Part shown: piece after piece, positions 29,201-37,086 of the stretch | How the letters are laid out: each line of letters begins with the position of its first letter | How positions within the stretch are numbered: position 1 is the first letter of the stretch | Assembly: GCF_907165045.1 (NCBI RefSeq) | Contig: NZ_CAJRAU010000003.1 | Coordinates: forward strand, 744,001 to 808,000 | Direction of reading: 5' to 3' | DNA from: Dyadobacter linearis | Lineage (GTDB): Bacteria; Bacteroidota; Bacteroidia; Cytophagales; Spirosomataceae | DNA: 64,000 bases | Notes under the pieces: generated by a model | Told to the model about the DNA's origin: nothing | Database searches by the model: none | The model's input: the letters and a program-made list of their open reading frames with translations, nothing else | Translations under genes and position numbers: made by a program

Positions 29201-29330
29201 CTTCTTCAAATACAAAGGCTTATCACCGGAAGTGAGAGCGAACGAAAACAAGCCTACACAGGCAGGTATTGACGCGAACGTTTATCCGCTTTCGGCTACT
29301 TATAACTTCGGTATCAATGTTACTTTCTAA
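26298..29330 (+). CDS. SusC/RagA family TonB-linked outer-membrane protein
   Basis: A 1010-residue glycan importer: signal peptide (LLYMLLFLAFGTLSYAQE), carboxypeptidase-regulatory-like domain (residues 26-105, GKVTSATDGSPLPGASVLIK), the SusC signature VVVVGYGTQRKLDVTGSV, a plug with NPLYVVDGVWFDDISFLNSG and MNILKDASSQSIYGVRAANG, and a barrel ending TYNFGINVTF. No STN signalling domain is present, consistent with control by the upstream SusR-like protein rather than a sigma/FecR pair. susD starts 13 bases after its stop. SusC moves oligosaccharides captured by SusD into the periplasm. Confidence 0.95.
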   Translation: MKTTVRLLYMLLFLAFGTLSYAQEIDVTGKVTSATDGSPLPGASVLIKGTTNGVPTDAEGNYAIKVPSGQSVLVFSMIGMVAQEIPVGTQTVINAGLQEDARALNEVVVVGYGTQRKLDVTGSVVQIKGEDISKQPSMNAVSGLQGKVAGVQINNSGKPGEAPQIRIRGVGTAYGSANPLYVVDGVWFDDISFLNSGDIESMNILKDASSQSIYGVRAANGVVLITTKKGKSGKAVVDYNGFVGFQKVTNQVKMANAKEYATMVNELSNINGKENILDPNQFGEGTDWYDQILRTAKVTNHQLSISGGGEKSTFNFSLGYLDQEGVVQKNNFKRYTARLQNDFQVLKSLKVGYTATGSFSKSKDEAGGIFRQLYAAGPVVPVYNADGTYGDPNDFNLGDANNFNPQVTIDYFNQNTKRTLLTGNAYAELSIFDGLTFKTSLGGRYSQDETRFYNPEYVATLKQRNNTSQLSFTRPQSRYWIFENTLTYTKEFGQHNFTALLGQSAQRDQSYKLTASALNVPYTSEGDLYLALGNTEGRNVVDEGDLGTYASYFGRVNYSFGDRYLLNASLRADGSSKFFQGGNAWGYFPSVGAGWVISNEAFMKNQNFVDNLKIRGSWGKIGNASVPSNLSTLTVAAGGNLAAFFGGQLNTGASINTIIPPTTFWERGVGTDVGLEAAFLKSRLTVELDYYIKKTERAIFDIPVLTSIGTESGRIVGNQATFENKGFEFALSWRDEIGKDLTYSIGFNGGINNNKVLAVTSGANPIYDGGVGLTGGALATRTRVGDPIGSFYGYIVDGIFQNQDEIAASAQPTAKPGDFRYRDISGTAGVPDGAISGLDRQVIGNPNPKFTYGINTNWNYKAFDLMLDFQGVSGVDVYNANLGWRYGNENFTKDYFDNRWHGEGTSNTYPSANIGGGSNYFPNTFFVQSGSYFRVRNAQLGYTFPQAFNEKLKIRKLRLYANAQNALNFFKYKGLSPEVRANENKPTQAGIDANVYPLSATYNFGINVTF

Positions 29331-29343
29331 TATCAGAATCAAC

Positions 29344-30837
29344 ATGAACTATATAAATTTTAGAAATCATCTCAGGAAAACCAGCTTATACCTTGGCCTG
29401 GCCGGTATGCTGATTATCCCTTCGGCTTGTGACGAAAGCTTCCTGGACACTGATCCGCAGGGAAAGCAGGCGGGAGCAGTTTTTTGGCAAAATGAAGGCG
29501 ACGCGACCAAGGCTGTGAATGCTATGTACGCTAACCTCCGCGGCTGGAACAACACCGCGTTCGCTGCAATCGCAGTCGAAAATATCGGTTCTGACGATGC
29601 TGAAAAAGGCTCAACTGCATCTGATGCGACGTTTTTCAATGATTATGACAGGTTTGTAGTTAGCTCCAACGACGCGCAGTTGGGTGGTTTCTGGCAAGGT
29701 CAATACCAGAATATCAACTATGCAAACCAGGTAATTACAAACATTCCTGCGATCAGCATGGATGAAACGCTTAAAGCCCGCTATATCGCGGAGGCAAAAT
29801 TTGTCCGGGCTTATTCCTATTTCCGTCTGGTGAGAGCATTCGGCGATGTACCGCTTCGATTGGCTATTCCAAAAGATGCGACTGAATATAACCTACCACG
29901 CACGCCGAAAGCGGAAGTTTACGCTGCGATTGAACAGGATTTGACGGAAGCAGCTGCTACGCTGCCAGTGAACTACGGCGCAGCTGATGTAGGTCGTGCA
30001 ACCAAAGGAGCGGCACAGTCGCTCCATGCAAAAGTGGCAATGTACCAGGCTAAGTGGCAGCAGGTTTTTGATTTGACTAATGCGGTAATGACGTCGGGAC
30101 AATATTCGCTGTTTCCTCAATATGATGCGTTGTTCCGGGTTCCAAATGAGAACTCTGTCGAATCTATTTTCGAAATCCAAAATGAGCTGTTCACCGCAAA
30201 TAAAGACGCATCGAACTCGCAGTACTCTCAGGTTCAAGGGGTAAGAGGTGTAGTCGGAGGTGGCTGGGGTTTTAATGTACCTACCGAAGCATTGGCTGAT
30301 TCCTTTGAAACCGGAGACCCGAGAAGAGATGCGACCATTATCTTCCGCGGCGAAACCACGCCTTCCGGTGACGTGATCCCAAAAATTGGTGACAACCCGA
30401 TGTACAATCAAAAATCGTACGTTCCGTTCAGCATGTTCGTCTCTGGTTTTAACGAGGGAGTCCAGCAGAATATCAGGGTGATCCGTTATGCAGACGTTTT
30501 ATTGATGAATGCAGAAGCGGCCAACGAACTGGGTAACACAACGCAGGCGCTTGCTTCACTTGAAATGGTACGTGCCCGCGCAAGAGGTACTTCGAAAAAT
30601 GTGCTTCCAAAGGTTACAACGACAAATAAAGCAGCTTTACGGAATGCAATCTGGCATGAAAGACACGTTGAGCTTGCCATGGAAAACGACCGTTATTTCG
30701 ATGTGATCCGCCAGGGAAGAGCTGAACAGATTTTTGGTCCAAAGGGTTGGAAGCCTAACAAAAATGAAGTTTGGCCGATACCTCAGAATGAGATCGAGCT
30801 AAGCGGAGGTATTCTGGTTCAGAATCCGGGGTATTGA
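29344..30837 (+). CDS. SusD/RagB family glycan-binding lipoprotein
   Basis: 497 residues from the ATG at 29344 (MNYINFRNHLRKTSLYLGLA). An earlier in-frame start would overlap susC and bury the signal sequence. The lipobox IIPSAC gives a lipoprotein with CDESFLDTDPQG after cleavage, typical SusD. A tetratricopeptide-like helical fold follows (YIAEAKFVRAYSYFRLVRAF, then VWPIPQNEIELSGG near the end). SusD forms the lid of the SusC transporter and binds the glycan at the cell surface. It is second in the operon and is followed by an 8-bp repeat and two glucanase genes. Confidence 0.94.
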   Translation: MNYINFRNHLRKTSLYLGLAGMLIIPSACDESFLDTDPQGKQAGAVFWQNEGDATKAVNAMYANLRGWNNTAFAAIAVENIGSDDAEKGSTASDATFFNDYDRFVVSSNDAQLGGFWQGQYQNINYANQVITNIPAISMDETLKARYIAEAKFVRAYSYFRLVRAFGDVPLRLAIPKDATEYNLPRTPKAEVYAAIEQDLTEAAATLPVNYGAADVGRATKGAAQSLHAKVAMYQAKWQQVFDLTNAVMTSGQYSLFPQYDALFRVPNENSVESIFEIQNELFTANKDASNSQYSQVQGVRGVVGGGWGFNVPTEALADSFETGDPRRDATIIFRGETTPSGDVIPKIGDNPMYNQKSYVPFSMFVSGFNEGVQQNIRVIRYADVLLMNAEAANELGNTTQALASLEMVRARARGTSKNVLPKVTTTNKAALRNAIWHERHVELAMENDRYFDVIRQGRAEQIFGPKGWKPNKNEVWPIPQNEIELSGGILVQNPGY

Positions 30838-30843
30838 GGTTAA

Positions 30844-30883
30844 TGACTGAATGACTGAATGACTGAATGATTGAATGAATGAT
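30844..30883. repeat. Short tandem repeat, 8-bp unit TGACTGAA
   Basis: Three perfect copies of TGACTGAA are followed by TGATTGAA and TGAATGAT. The array fills the gap between susD and the first glucanase gene and runs into its start codon (30879). Each unit contains ATG and overlapping TGA triplets. Confidence 0.8.
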
Positions 30884-32231
30884 ATTGCGTTTTAGAGACA
30901 TTCTTCTTTTCTGGGTTTTGGTTTGGTTTGGGGTTTCCTGTAAAACGGAGAGCGACCCCAATCCAGCCGCCCCGGCGAAGGTGGATACCACTACAAACAA
31001 GTTTCCGATTATATCTGATGAAGCGCTGCTTACCCTGGTTCAGCAACAAACCTTCAAATACTTCTGGGATTTTGCGCATCCGGTGAGCGGACTCGCGCGG
31101 GAACGTAATACCTCCGGCGATGTAGTGACGAGCGGCGGCAGTGGATTTGGCATGATGACGATCCCTATCGCGGTAGAAAGAAAATTCATTACGCGTGCTC
31201 AGGGTTTGGAAAGAATGCAGAAGATTGCCGGATTTCTGAAAAGCAATACGCAGAAATTTCACGGCGCATTTCCACACTGGCTGAATGGCGCTACCGGCGC
31301 GGTTGTCCCTTTTAGTGAAAAAGACAATGGGGCTGATCTGGTGGAAACTGCATTTCTGGTGCAGGGATTACTGACGGCGAGGCAATATTTTAACGCGAAT
31401 ACACCGGCTGAAACTGCATTACGTGCTGATATCAACGCGATTTGGGAAGGTGTTGAATGGGATTGGTTTCAGAAAGACAAAGAGAATGTGCTCTACTGGC
31501 ATTGGAGCCCGAATTTTGGCTGGGAAATGAACCACCAGATCCGTGGCTGGAACGAATGTCTGATCACTTATGCGCTCGCGGCCTCATCGCCAACGCACGG
31601 TATTTCAAAGGCCGTTTACGATAATGGCTGGGCAAGATCGGGCGATTTGAAAAATGGGAATAGCTATTACGGCATTAACCTGCCACTCGGAGAAGCTTAC
31701 GGAGGTCCGTTGTTTTTCTCGCATTATTCTTTTTTAGGATTGAATCCCACGGGACTTACAGATCAGTACACTGATTATTTTACCCAAAACAAAAATCATA
31801 CATTAATTAACTATAACTACTGTATTGCCAACCCGCAGGGATTTGAAGGTTATAGTGACCAATGCTGGGGACTGACGGCGAGCGATATTCCTGACGGTTA
31901 CAATGCGAATTCTCCCACAAACGACAAAGGCGTGATTACGCCGACCGCGGCTTTATCTGCATTTCCTTACACGCCGGCTGAATCCATGAAGGCGTTAAAA
32001 TTCTTCTATTACAAGCTCGGCGACAAACTCTGGGGAGAATACGGATTTCATGACGCATTCTCTATCGATCAGTTCTGGTTTGCAGATTCCTACCTCGCGA
32101 TCGACCAGGGACCGATTGTGATTATGATCGAAAATCACCGCAGCGGGCTGCCGTGGAATCTTTTTATGAGCGCCCCCGAAGTGAAGATCGGTTTGAAAAA
32201 GCTCGGATTTTCGAGTCCGAACATTAATTAA
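30879..32231 (+). CDS. Glucoamylase-domain glycoside hydrolase, GH144-like, lipoprotein
   Basis: A 450-residue enzyme. The N-terminus ends in FGVSCKTESD, a lipoprotein cysteine followed by Lys and acidic residues as in Bacteroidota surface-export signals, so it probably faces outward. The rest (from about residue 42) is the Pfam 'glycoamylase' domain: TFKYFWDFAHPVSGLARER, FPHWLNGATGAVVPF, LYWHWSPNFGWEMNHQIRGW and AIDQGPIVIMIENHRSGLPW. By family knowledge this domain defines GH144, whose characterised members (for example from Chitinophaga pinensis) hydrolyse beta-1,2-glucan. An endo role at the cell surface is my inference. It follows susD and is 22 bases before a paralog. Confidence 0.85.
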   Translation: MILRFRDILLFWVLVWFGVSCKTESDPNPAAPAKVDTTTNKFPIISDEALLTLVQQQTFKYFWDFAHPVSGLARERNTSGDVVTSGGSGFGMMTIPIAVERKFITRAQGLERMQKIAGFLKSNTQKFHGAFPHWLNGATGAVVPFSEKDNGADLVETAFLVQGLLTARQYFNANTPAETALRADINAIWEGVEWDWFQKDKENVLYWHWSPNFGWEMNHQIRGWNECLITYALAASSPTHGISKAVYDNGWARSGDLKNGNSYYGINLPLGEAYGGPLFFSHYSFLGLNPTGLTDQYTDYFTQNKNHTLINYNYCIANPQGFEGYSDQCWGLTASDIPDGYNANSPTNDKGVITPTAALSAFPYTPAESMKALKFFYYKLGDKLWGEYGFHDAFSIDQFWFADSYLAIDQGPIVIMIENHRSGLPWNLFMSAPEVKIGLKKLGFSSPNIN

Positions 32232-32252
32232 GTAGTACCTAAAAACTCAATC

Positions 32253-33629
32253 ATGAAAATTTCCTTCTATTATATCCTGGGAATACTATTGCTATTTGCA
32301 AAAGTGGATAGCCAGGCGCAAAAGAAGAAAGCAACCACTACTAAGCCAGCGACTTTCAACGCAGCGGATCGGCCGAAAAATCTGTCCGATACTGCCTTGC
32401 TGGAACTGGTGCAAAAACAAACTTTCCGCTATTTCTGGGAATTTGGGCACCCGGTAAGCGGCATGTCACGCGAGCGTAGCAATATAGCTTTCGATTATGG
32501 TGACGAGGTAGTTACCACCGGCGGTACTGGTTTTGGGATTATGGCGATGATCGTTGCCGCTGAAAGAAAGTGGCAGCCGCGCGATTCTGTTGCGGCGCGT
32601 TTATTGAAGATGGTCAAATTTCTCTCGAAAGCCGATCACTACCACGGTATTTTCCCACACTGGCTAAATGGCGCAACGGGTAAAACGATCCCGTTTGGTC
32701 GAAAAGACGATGGCGGCGATCTGGTTGAATCTTCCTTTTTATTCCAGGGCCTACTGGCCGCACGCCAGTATTTCGATAAGGATAATGACCTGGAAAGAGA
32801 TTTGCGAAACCGCATTCAATGGATCTGGAACGAGGCGGAGTGGGATTGGTACACGCAGGGAAACCCGAATCAGCTGTACTGGCATTGGAGTCCGAATCAC
32901 GGCTGGGCGATGAACTTCGAACTGCGGGGTTACAACGAAACGCTGATCACTTACATTCTGGCAGCATCTTCTCCGCGCTATCCGATCGCTCCGCAAGTTT
33001 ACCACAAATGCTGGGCACAAAGTGATCATTTCAAGAATGGAAGAGAATTTCATGGAGTCAAACTGCCGCTTGGTTTTGACTACGGCGGCCCGCTTTTCTT
33101 TGCGCATTATTCATTCGTAGGACTTGACCCGCGCAATTTGAAAGACCAGTATGTAGACTATTGGGAGCAAAATGTTAATCATACTCTGATCAACTATAAA
33201 CACTGCGTCGCAAACCCCGGGAAATTTAAAGGCTACGGAGAAAATAGCTGGGGACTGACTGCAAGCGACACCTACAATGGCTACAATGCGCATTCCCCAA
33301 CCAATGATTTCGGCACGATAACCCCCACCGCAGCGCTTTCTTCCTTCCCTTATACACCCAGAGAATCCATGAAAGCATTACGCCACTTTTATGACGACCT
33401 GGGTGACAAGATTTGGAGTGAATATGGGTTTGTAGATGCATTCAATGAATCCCAGAACTGGTATGCTAAGTCGCATCTTGCTATTGACCAGGGACCGATT
33501 ATCGTAATGATCGAGAACTATCGCACAGGTTTGCTATGGAACCTGTTTATGAAAGATAAGGATGTTCAGACCGGGCTAAAAAAGCTGGGTTTTGAAAGTC
33601 CGGCGCTGGAAACAAGCAGTAAAAATTGA
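32253..33629 (+). CDS. Glucoamylase-domain glycoside hydrolase, GH144-like, periplasmic
   Basis: A 458-residue paralog of the preceding gene. The signal peptide (ISFYYILGILLLFAKVDSQA) has no lipobox, so the product is probably soluble in the periplasm. Shared motifs include TFRYFWEFGHPVSGMSRERS, FPHWLNGATGKTIPF, YWHWSPNHGWAMNFELRGYN and AIDQGPIIVMIENYRTGLLW. The two enzymes are alike over nearly their whole length, so they arose by tandem duplication. A surface endo-enzyme with a periplasmic exo- or oligosaccharide-trimming enzyme is the usual PUL logic; the division of labour is inferred. The operon ends at the terminator just downstream. Confidence 0.85.
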   Translation: MKISFYYILGILLLFAKVDSQAQKKKATTTKPATFNAADRPKNLSDTALLELVQKQTFRYFWEFGHPVSGMSRERSNIAFDYGDEVVTTGGTGFGIMAMIVAAERKWQPRDSVAARLLKMVKFLSKADHYHGIFPHWLNGATGKTIPFGRKDDGGDLVESSFLFQGLLAARQYFDKDNDLERDLRNRIQWIWNEAEWDWYTQGNPNQLYWHWSPNHGWAMNFELRGYNETLITYILAASSPRYPIAPQVYHKCWAQSDHFKNGREFHGVKLPLGFDYGGPLFFAHYSFVGLDPRNLKDQYVDYWEQNVNHTLINYKHCVANPGKFKGYGENSWGLTASDTYNGYNAHSPTNDFGTITPTAALSSFPYTPRESMKALRHFYDDLGDKIWSEYGFVDAFNESQNWYAKSHLAIDQGPIIVMIENYRTGLLWNLFMKDKDVQTGLKKLGFESPALETSSKN

Positions 33630-33648
33630 CCACTTTTTGACCTAAATT

Positions 33649-33685
33649 AACCGAAAGACCAGCCAGCCGCTGGTCTTTCGGTTTT
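33649..33685 (+). terminator. Strong Rho-independent terminator of the Sus/GH144 operon
   Basis: A perfect 14-bp stem, AACCGAAAGACCAG (33649-33662) with CTGGTCTTTCGGTT (33670-33683), and a 7-base loop CCAGCCG, followed by TT. It marks the 3' end of the susC-susD-GH144-GH144 transcript. Confidence 0.9.
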
Positions 33686-33770
33686 ATAAAATATAATTGT
33701 ACCTTGATAGTGTTTTCTTGAAATGGCACGCTCAAATAGTGCCCTACCGGCTCATTTAAACATTAAAATC

Positions 33771-34751
33771 ATGAATAGATACTACAAATCAATATTTCCG
33801 ATCCTGCTTTTCAACCTGCTTTCCCTGACTGCCCCGGCGCAGATGTGGCAGGTGTCCGAGCCTGAAAACCTTCCTCAAAAGAGACATGAAAATGCGATGG
33901 CGACCGCTAATGGTAAGCTGTACCTCCTGGGTGGCCGCGGCTTGAAAGCGGTCGACGAATATGATTTCAAGAAAGACTCATGGACAAGTCTGGCGCAAAC
34001 ACCGCTTGAAATGAGCCATTTTCAGGCGGTCACTTACAAAAACGAAATTTATGTGCTGGGCGCTTTTACCGGCAGCTACCCGCACGAAGTACCGATCCCC
34101 GACATTTATATATTCAATCCGATTAAAAACGAGTGGCGAAAAGGTGCTTCCATTCCTGAAAACCGAAGAAGGGGCGCAGCGGGTGCATTTGTGATGAATG
34201 ATAAAATTTATCTTGTCTGCGGCATTCAGGATGGGCACTGGGACGGACAGGTGACGTGGTTCGATGAATTTGACCCGGCAACTGAAACCTGGAAAACACT
34301 TCCCGACGCGCCGCGACCGAGAGATCACGTGCAAGTAGCTGTTTTAAACAACAAATTATATGTGGCAGGCGGCCGGCTTTCGACGGCGCGCATTAATCAG
34401 GTTTTGAATACAGTGATCAAGGAAGTGGACGTTTTTGACTTTAAAACTAGTAAATGGACTACGCTACCTGCCGAAAACAACTTGCCAACCTTGCGCGCGG
34501 GAAATACGACTGTCGTTTACAACAATAAAATTCTGGTGATAGGTGGCGAAAGTGACGCGCATGTGGAGGCGCACAATGAAGTAGAAGCATTTGACCCTCA
34601 AACTAATAAGTGGGAGAAAATGCCTTCGCTGTACCAGGGCCGGCATGGAACGCAGGCTGTGTCTCTGAACAAAAAGATATTTATCGCAGCTGGCTCGGCC
34701 AATCGCGGCGGCGGGCCGGAGCTGAACGATATGGAAGTCCTTAATAAGTAA
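33771..34751 (+). CDS. Secreted Kelch-repeat protein
   Basis: 326 residues from the ATG at 33771 (MNRYYKSIFPILLFNLLSL), where a signal peptide ending APAQ is placed correctly; the frame is open to 33723. Six Kelch blades are visible by their double-glycine turns: LYLLGGRG, IYVLGAFTG, IYLVCGIQDG, LYVAGGRLS, ILVIGGESDA and IFIAAGSANRGGG. A six-bladed beta-propeller is expected. NanM sialate epimerases and galactose-oxidase-like proteins share this fold, but no catalytic residues let me choose. It lies after the terminator, 21 bases before the M1 peptidase, with which it is probably co-transcribed. Confidence 0.85.
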   Translation: MNRYYKSIFPILLFNLLSLTAPAQMWQVSEPENLPQKRHENAMATANGKLYLLGGRGLKAVDEYDFKKDSWTSLAQTPLEMSHFQAVTYKNEIYVLGAFTGSYPHEVPIPDIYIFNPIKNEWRKGASIPENRRRGAAGAFVMNDKIYLVCGIQDGHWDGQVTWFDEFDPATETWKTLPDAPRPRDHVQVAVLNNKLYVAGGRLSTARINQVLNTVIKEVDVFDFKTSKWTTLPAENNLPTLRAGNTTVVYNNKILVIGGESDAHVEAHNEVEAFDPQTNKWEKMPSLYQGRHGTQAVSLNKKIFIAAGSANRGGGPELNDMEVLNK

Positions 34752-34772
34752 TCGAATTATCAAAACACACGA

Positions 34773-36416
34773 ATGAATTTACGCCAATCCGTTTTTTGCG
34801 CGATACTATCGGCTATTTCGGTTTCCGGTTTTGCCCAGGAACACAAATTCACCCGCGCCGATACCCTCCGCGGCTCCATTACACCCGAACGCGCGTGGTG
34901 GGACCTTACTTACTATCATTTGAAGGTAAAGCCCAATGCGCAGGACAGCACTCTGAGCGGCAGTACCACGATCATTTACAAGGTATTGCAGCCAAATCAG
35001 CGTATCCAAGTGGATTTGCAGCAGCCGCTGCTGGTCAGTAAAGTGATCCAGGACGGCGAATCGCTCGAATTTAAGCGCGACGGCAATGCATTTTTTATTG
35101 ACCTGAAAAAGAAACAGGAAACAGGAAAGGCAGAGAGTATCGAGGTGTTTTATTCTGGTAAACCGAGGCTTGCGAAGAACCCGCCATGGGATGGTGGCGT
35201 GCAGTGGATACCTGATGGCCAGGGGAATACGATCATTTCAACGTCGTGCCAGGGTTTAGGATCGAGTGTGTGGTGGCCTTGCAAAGACCATATGTACGAC
35301 GAGCCCGACAGTATGCAGATCAGCATTACCGTACCTCAGAAAATGACTGACGTTTCTAACGGAAAGCTCCTTTCTATGGTTGAAAACGGCGATAACACCC
35401 GCACTTTCAATTGGGTGGTAAAAAACCCGATCAATAATTACGGTGTGAATATGAACGTGGCGAATTATGTGAGCTGGGACGAAACTTACAAGGGTGAAAA
35501 AGGCGATTTGCCGGTTAGCTATTACGTTTTGCCTAAAAACCTCGATAAAGCGAAAGAACATTTTAAACAGGTCCCGATGATGCTGAAAGCATTTGAGCAT
35601 TGGTTTGGTCCCTACCCCTTTTATGAAGATGGTTACAAACTGGTGGAAGTGCCATACCTCGGCATGGAGCATCAGAGCTCGGTGACTTACGGAAATGATT
35701 ACAAAATGGGTTACCGCGGCCGCGATCTTTCGAATACAGGCTGGGGCCTGAAATGGGATTTTATTATCATTCACGAAAGTGGCCACGAATGGTTTGCGAA
35801 CAATATCACTTACAAAGATGTGGCTGACATGTGGGTTCATGAGAGTTTTACCAACTATTCTGAAAACCTATATACTGAGTATTATTTTGGTAAAAAAGCA
35901 GGTTCTGAGTATGTGATCGGCACCCGCAAACTAATTGAGAATAAAGCACCGATCGTAGGAATTTACGGTGTGAATCAGGAAGGCTCGAAAGATATGTATT
36001 ACAAGGGCGGAAATATGCTGCACACGATCCGCCAGGTTGTGAATGATGACGAAAAGTGGAGGCAGGTTCTGCGGGGCTTGAATAAAACATTTTACCACCA
36101 GACAGTTGACGGATCACAAATTGAAGAATATGTAAGTAAAGAGTCCGGCAAGGATCTGAGCAAGGTTTTCGACCAATACCTTCGCGACACGCGCATTCCG
36201 GTTCTTGAATATAGTTTTGGAGGAAAAGGGCTGCAATACCGCTGGACGAATGTGGTAGCGGGTTTTGAAATGCCGGTCAAGGTGCAGATCGGCGCAGGGA
36301 AAGAGGAATTTATTTACCCTACTACCGAGTGGAAAACGATCAAAGCAAAGTCAGAAAAGAGACTGACCGTCGATCCTAATTTTTACGTAGAGGCGAAGGA
36401 AAGCAAGACTTCGTAA
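34773..36416 (+). CDS. M1 family zinc metallopeptidase (aminopeptidase)
   Basis: A 547-residue exported enzyme (signal VFCAILSAISVSGFAQE). Residues 35-230 form the beta-saddle domain. The zinc site is HESGHEWFANNI (HExxH, about residue 334), with the third ligand Glu in MWVHESFTNYSE, 18 residues later. The substrate-binding GxMEN motif appears as LGMEHQSS (about 296), a variant common in bacterial M1 relatives. The long C-terminal helical domain of aminopeptidase N is missing, so this is the short form. It removes N-terminal amino acids from peptides in the periplasm. Its stop directly abuts the stop of the convergent thiN gene. Confidence 0.92.
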   Translation: MNLRQSVFCAILSAISVSGFAQEHKFTRADTLRGSITPERAWWDLTYYHLKVKPNAQDSTLSGSTTIIYKVLQPNQRIQVDLQQPLLVSKVIQDGESLEFKRDGNAFFIDLKKKQETGKAESIEVFYSGKPRLAKNPPWDGGVQWIPDGQGNTIISTSCQGLGSSVWWPCKDHMYDEPDSMQISITVPQKMTDVSNGKLLSMVENGDNTRTFNWVVKNPINNYGVNMNVANYVSWDETYKGEKGDLPVSYYVLPKNLDKAKEHFKQVPMMLKAFEHWFGPYPFYEDGYKLVEVPYLGMEHQSSVTYGNDYKMGYRGRDLSNTGWGLKWDFIIIHESGHEWFANNITYKDVADMWVHESFTNYSENLYTEYYFGKKAGSEYVIGTRKLIENKAPIVGIYGVNQEGSKDMYYKGGNMLHTIRQVVNDDEKWRQVLRGLNKTFYHQTVDGSQIEEYVSKESGKDLSKVFDQYLRDTRIPVLEYSFGGKGLQYRWTNVVAGFEMPVKVQIGAGKEEFIYPTTEWKTIKAKSEKRLTVDPNFYVEAKESKTS

Positions 36417-37079
36417 TTAGTCCCAGCATTCCATAATCAGCATATCCCCGTTTTTAGCAGAAATCCTGACCATTCCATCCACCTCGGCTTCATTACTGTT
36501 GCCGGTGCGGTGACCCAAGGTCAGGGTTTCGTTTTTTAAGTTGTATTTCAATCCGGAAGTTTCAATACCTTCCACAGCTCCGATCGGAACAAGTGAAATG
36601 GGCGTACCGGCAGCATACCATTTTTCGAAAGTCCCGGTAAGCGGGAATATTTTGGAGTAATCATCGAACATTACGAGCCTGATCTGGTCTTTATACCGCA
36701 CCATGTTTGTGATATTGGTCACTGCATGATCGGCGCGGCGGCCGGTTGCCCACACGATATTGGCTGCGGGAAATCCTCTTTCTATCAAAAAATCGATCCC
36801 TTTTTCAAGGTCAGTCTTTTCGGTATCAGGCGCATTTACAATTTCTAAGGGTTGCTGGCGGGCAAGTATTGCGTCGAAATCGTGCGGATCGTCAAAATCG
36901 CCCAACCAGACATCCACTTTAATGCCCAGTTCCAGTACACGGTAAATTGCATTATCGAGTACGACAATGAATGGGCTCCATTCGAGCAACTGCCCGAGTA
37001 GCTCTTCACTGCAAGCTTCTCCGTTAGCAATAATCAGCGCCGGCTCCTGCTTCTCTCTTACAATATGGTGTGATGACAT
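36417..37079 (-). CDS. Thiamine pyrophosphokinase
   Basis: A 220-residue enzyme that transfers pyrophosphate from ATP to thiamine to make thiamine diphosphate. Family landmarks are ADGA-like VVLDNAIYRVLELGI, VDVWLGDFDD (acidic metal-binding loop, about residue 58), NAPDTEKTDLEKGIDFL and WATGRRADHAVTNI. The C-terminal thiamine-binding domain is shorter and more divergent (IGAVEGIETSGLKYNLKNET). It lies 7 bases after the coiled-coil gene on the same strand. No thiamine riboswitch or other thiamine gene is nearby. Confidence 0.9.
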   Translation of the reverse strand: MSSHHIVREKQEPALIIANGEACSEELLGQLLEWSPFIVVLDNAIYRVLELGIKVDVWLGDFDDPHDFDAILARQQPLEIVNAPDTEKTDLEKGIDFLIERGFPAANIVWATGRRADHAVTNITNMVRYKDQIRLVMFDDYSKIFPLTGTFEKWYAAGTPISLVPIGAVEGIETSGLKYNLKNETLTLGHRTGNSNEAEVDGMVRISAKNGDMLIMECWD

Positions 37080-37086
37080 TATTTAG

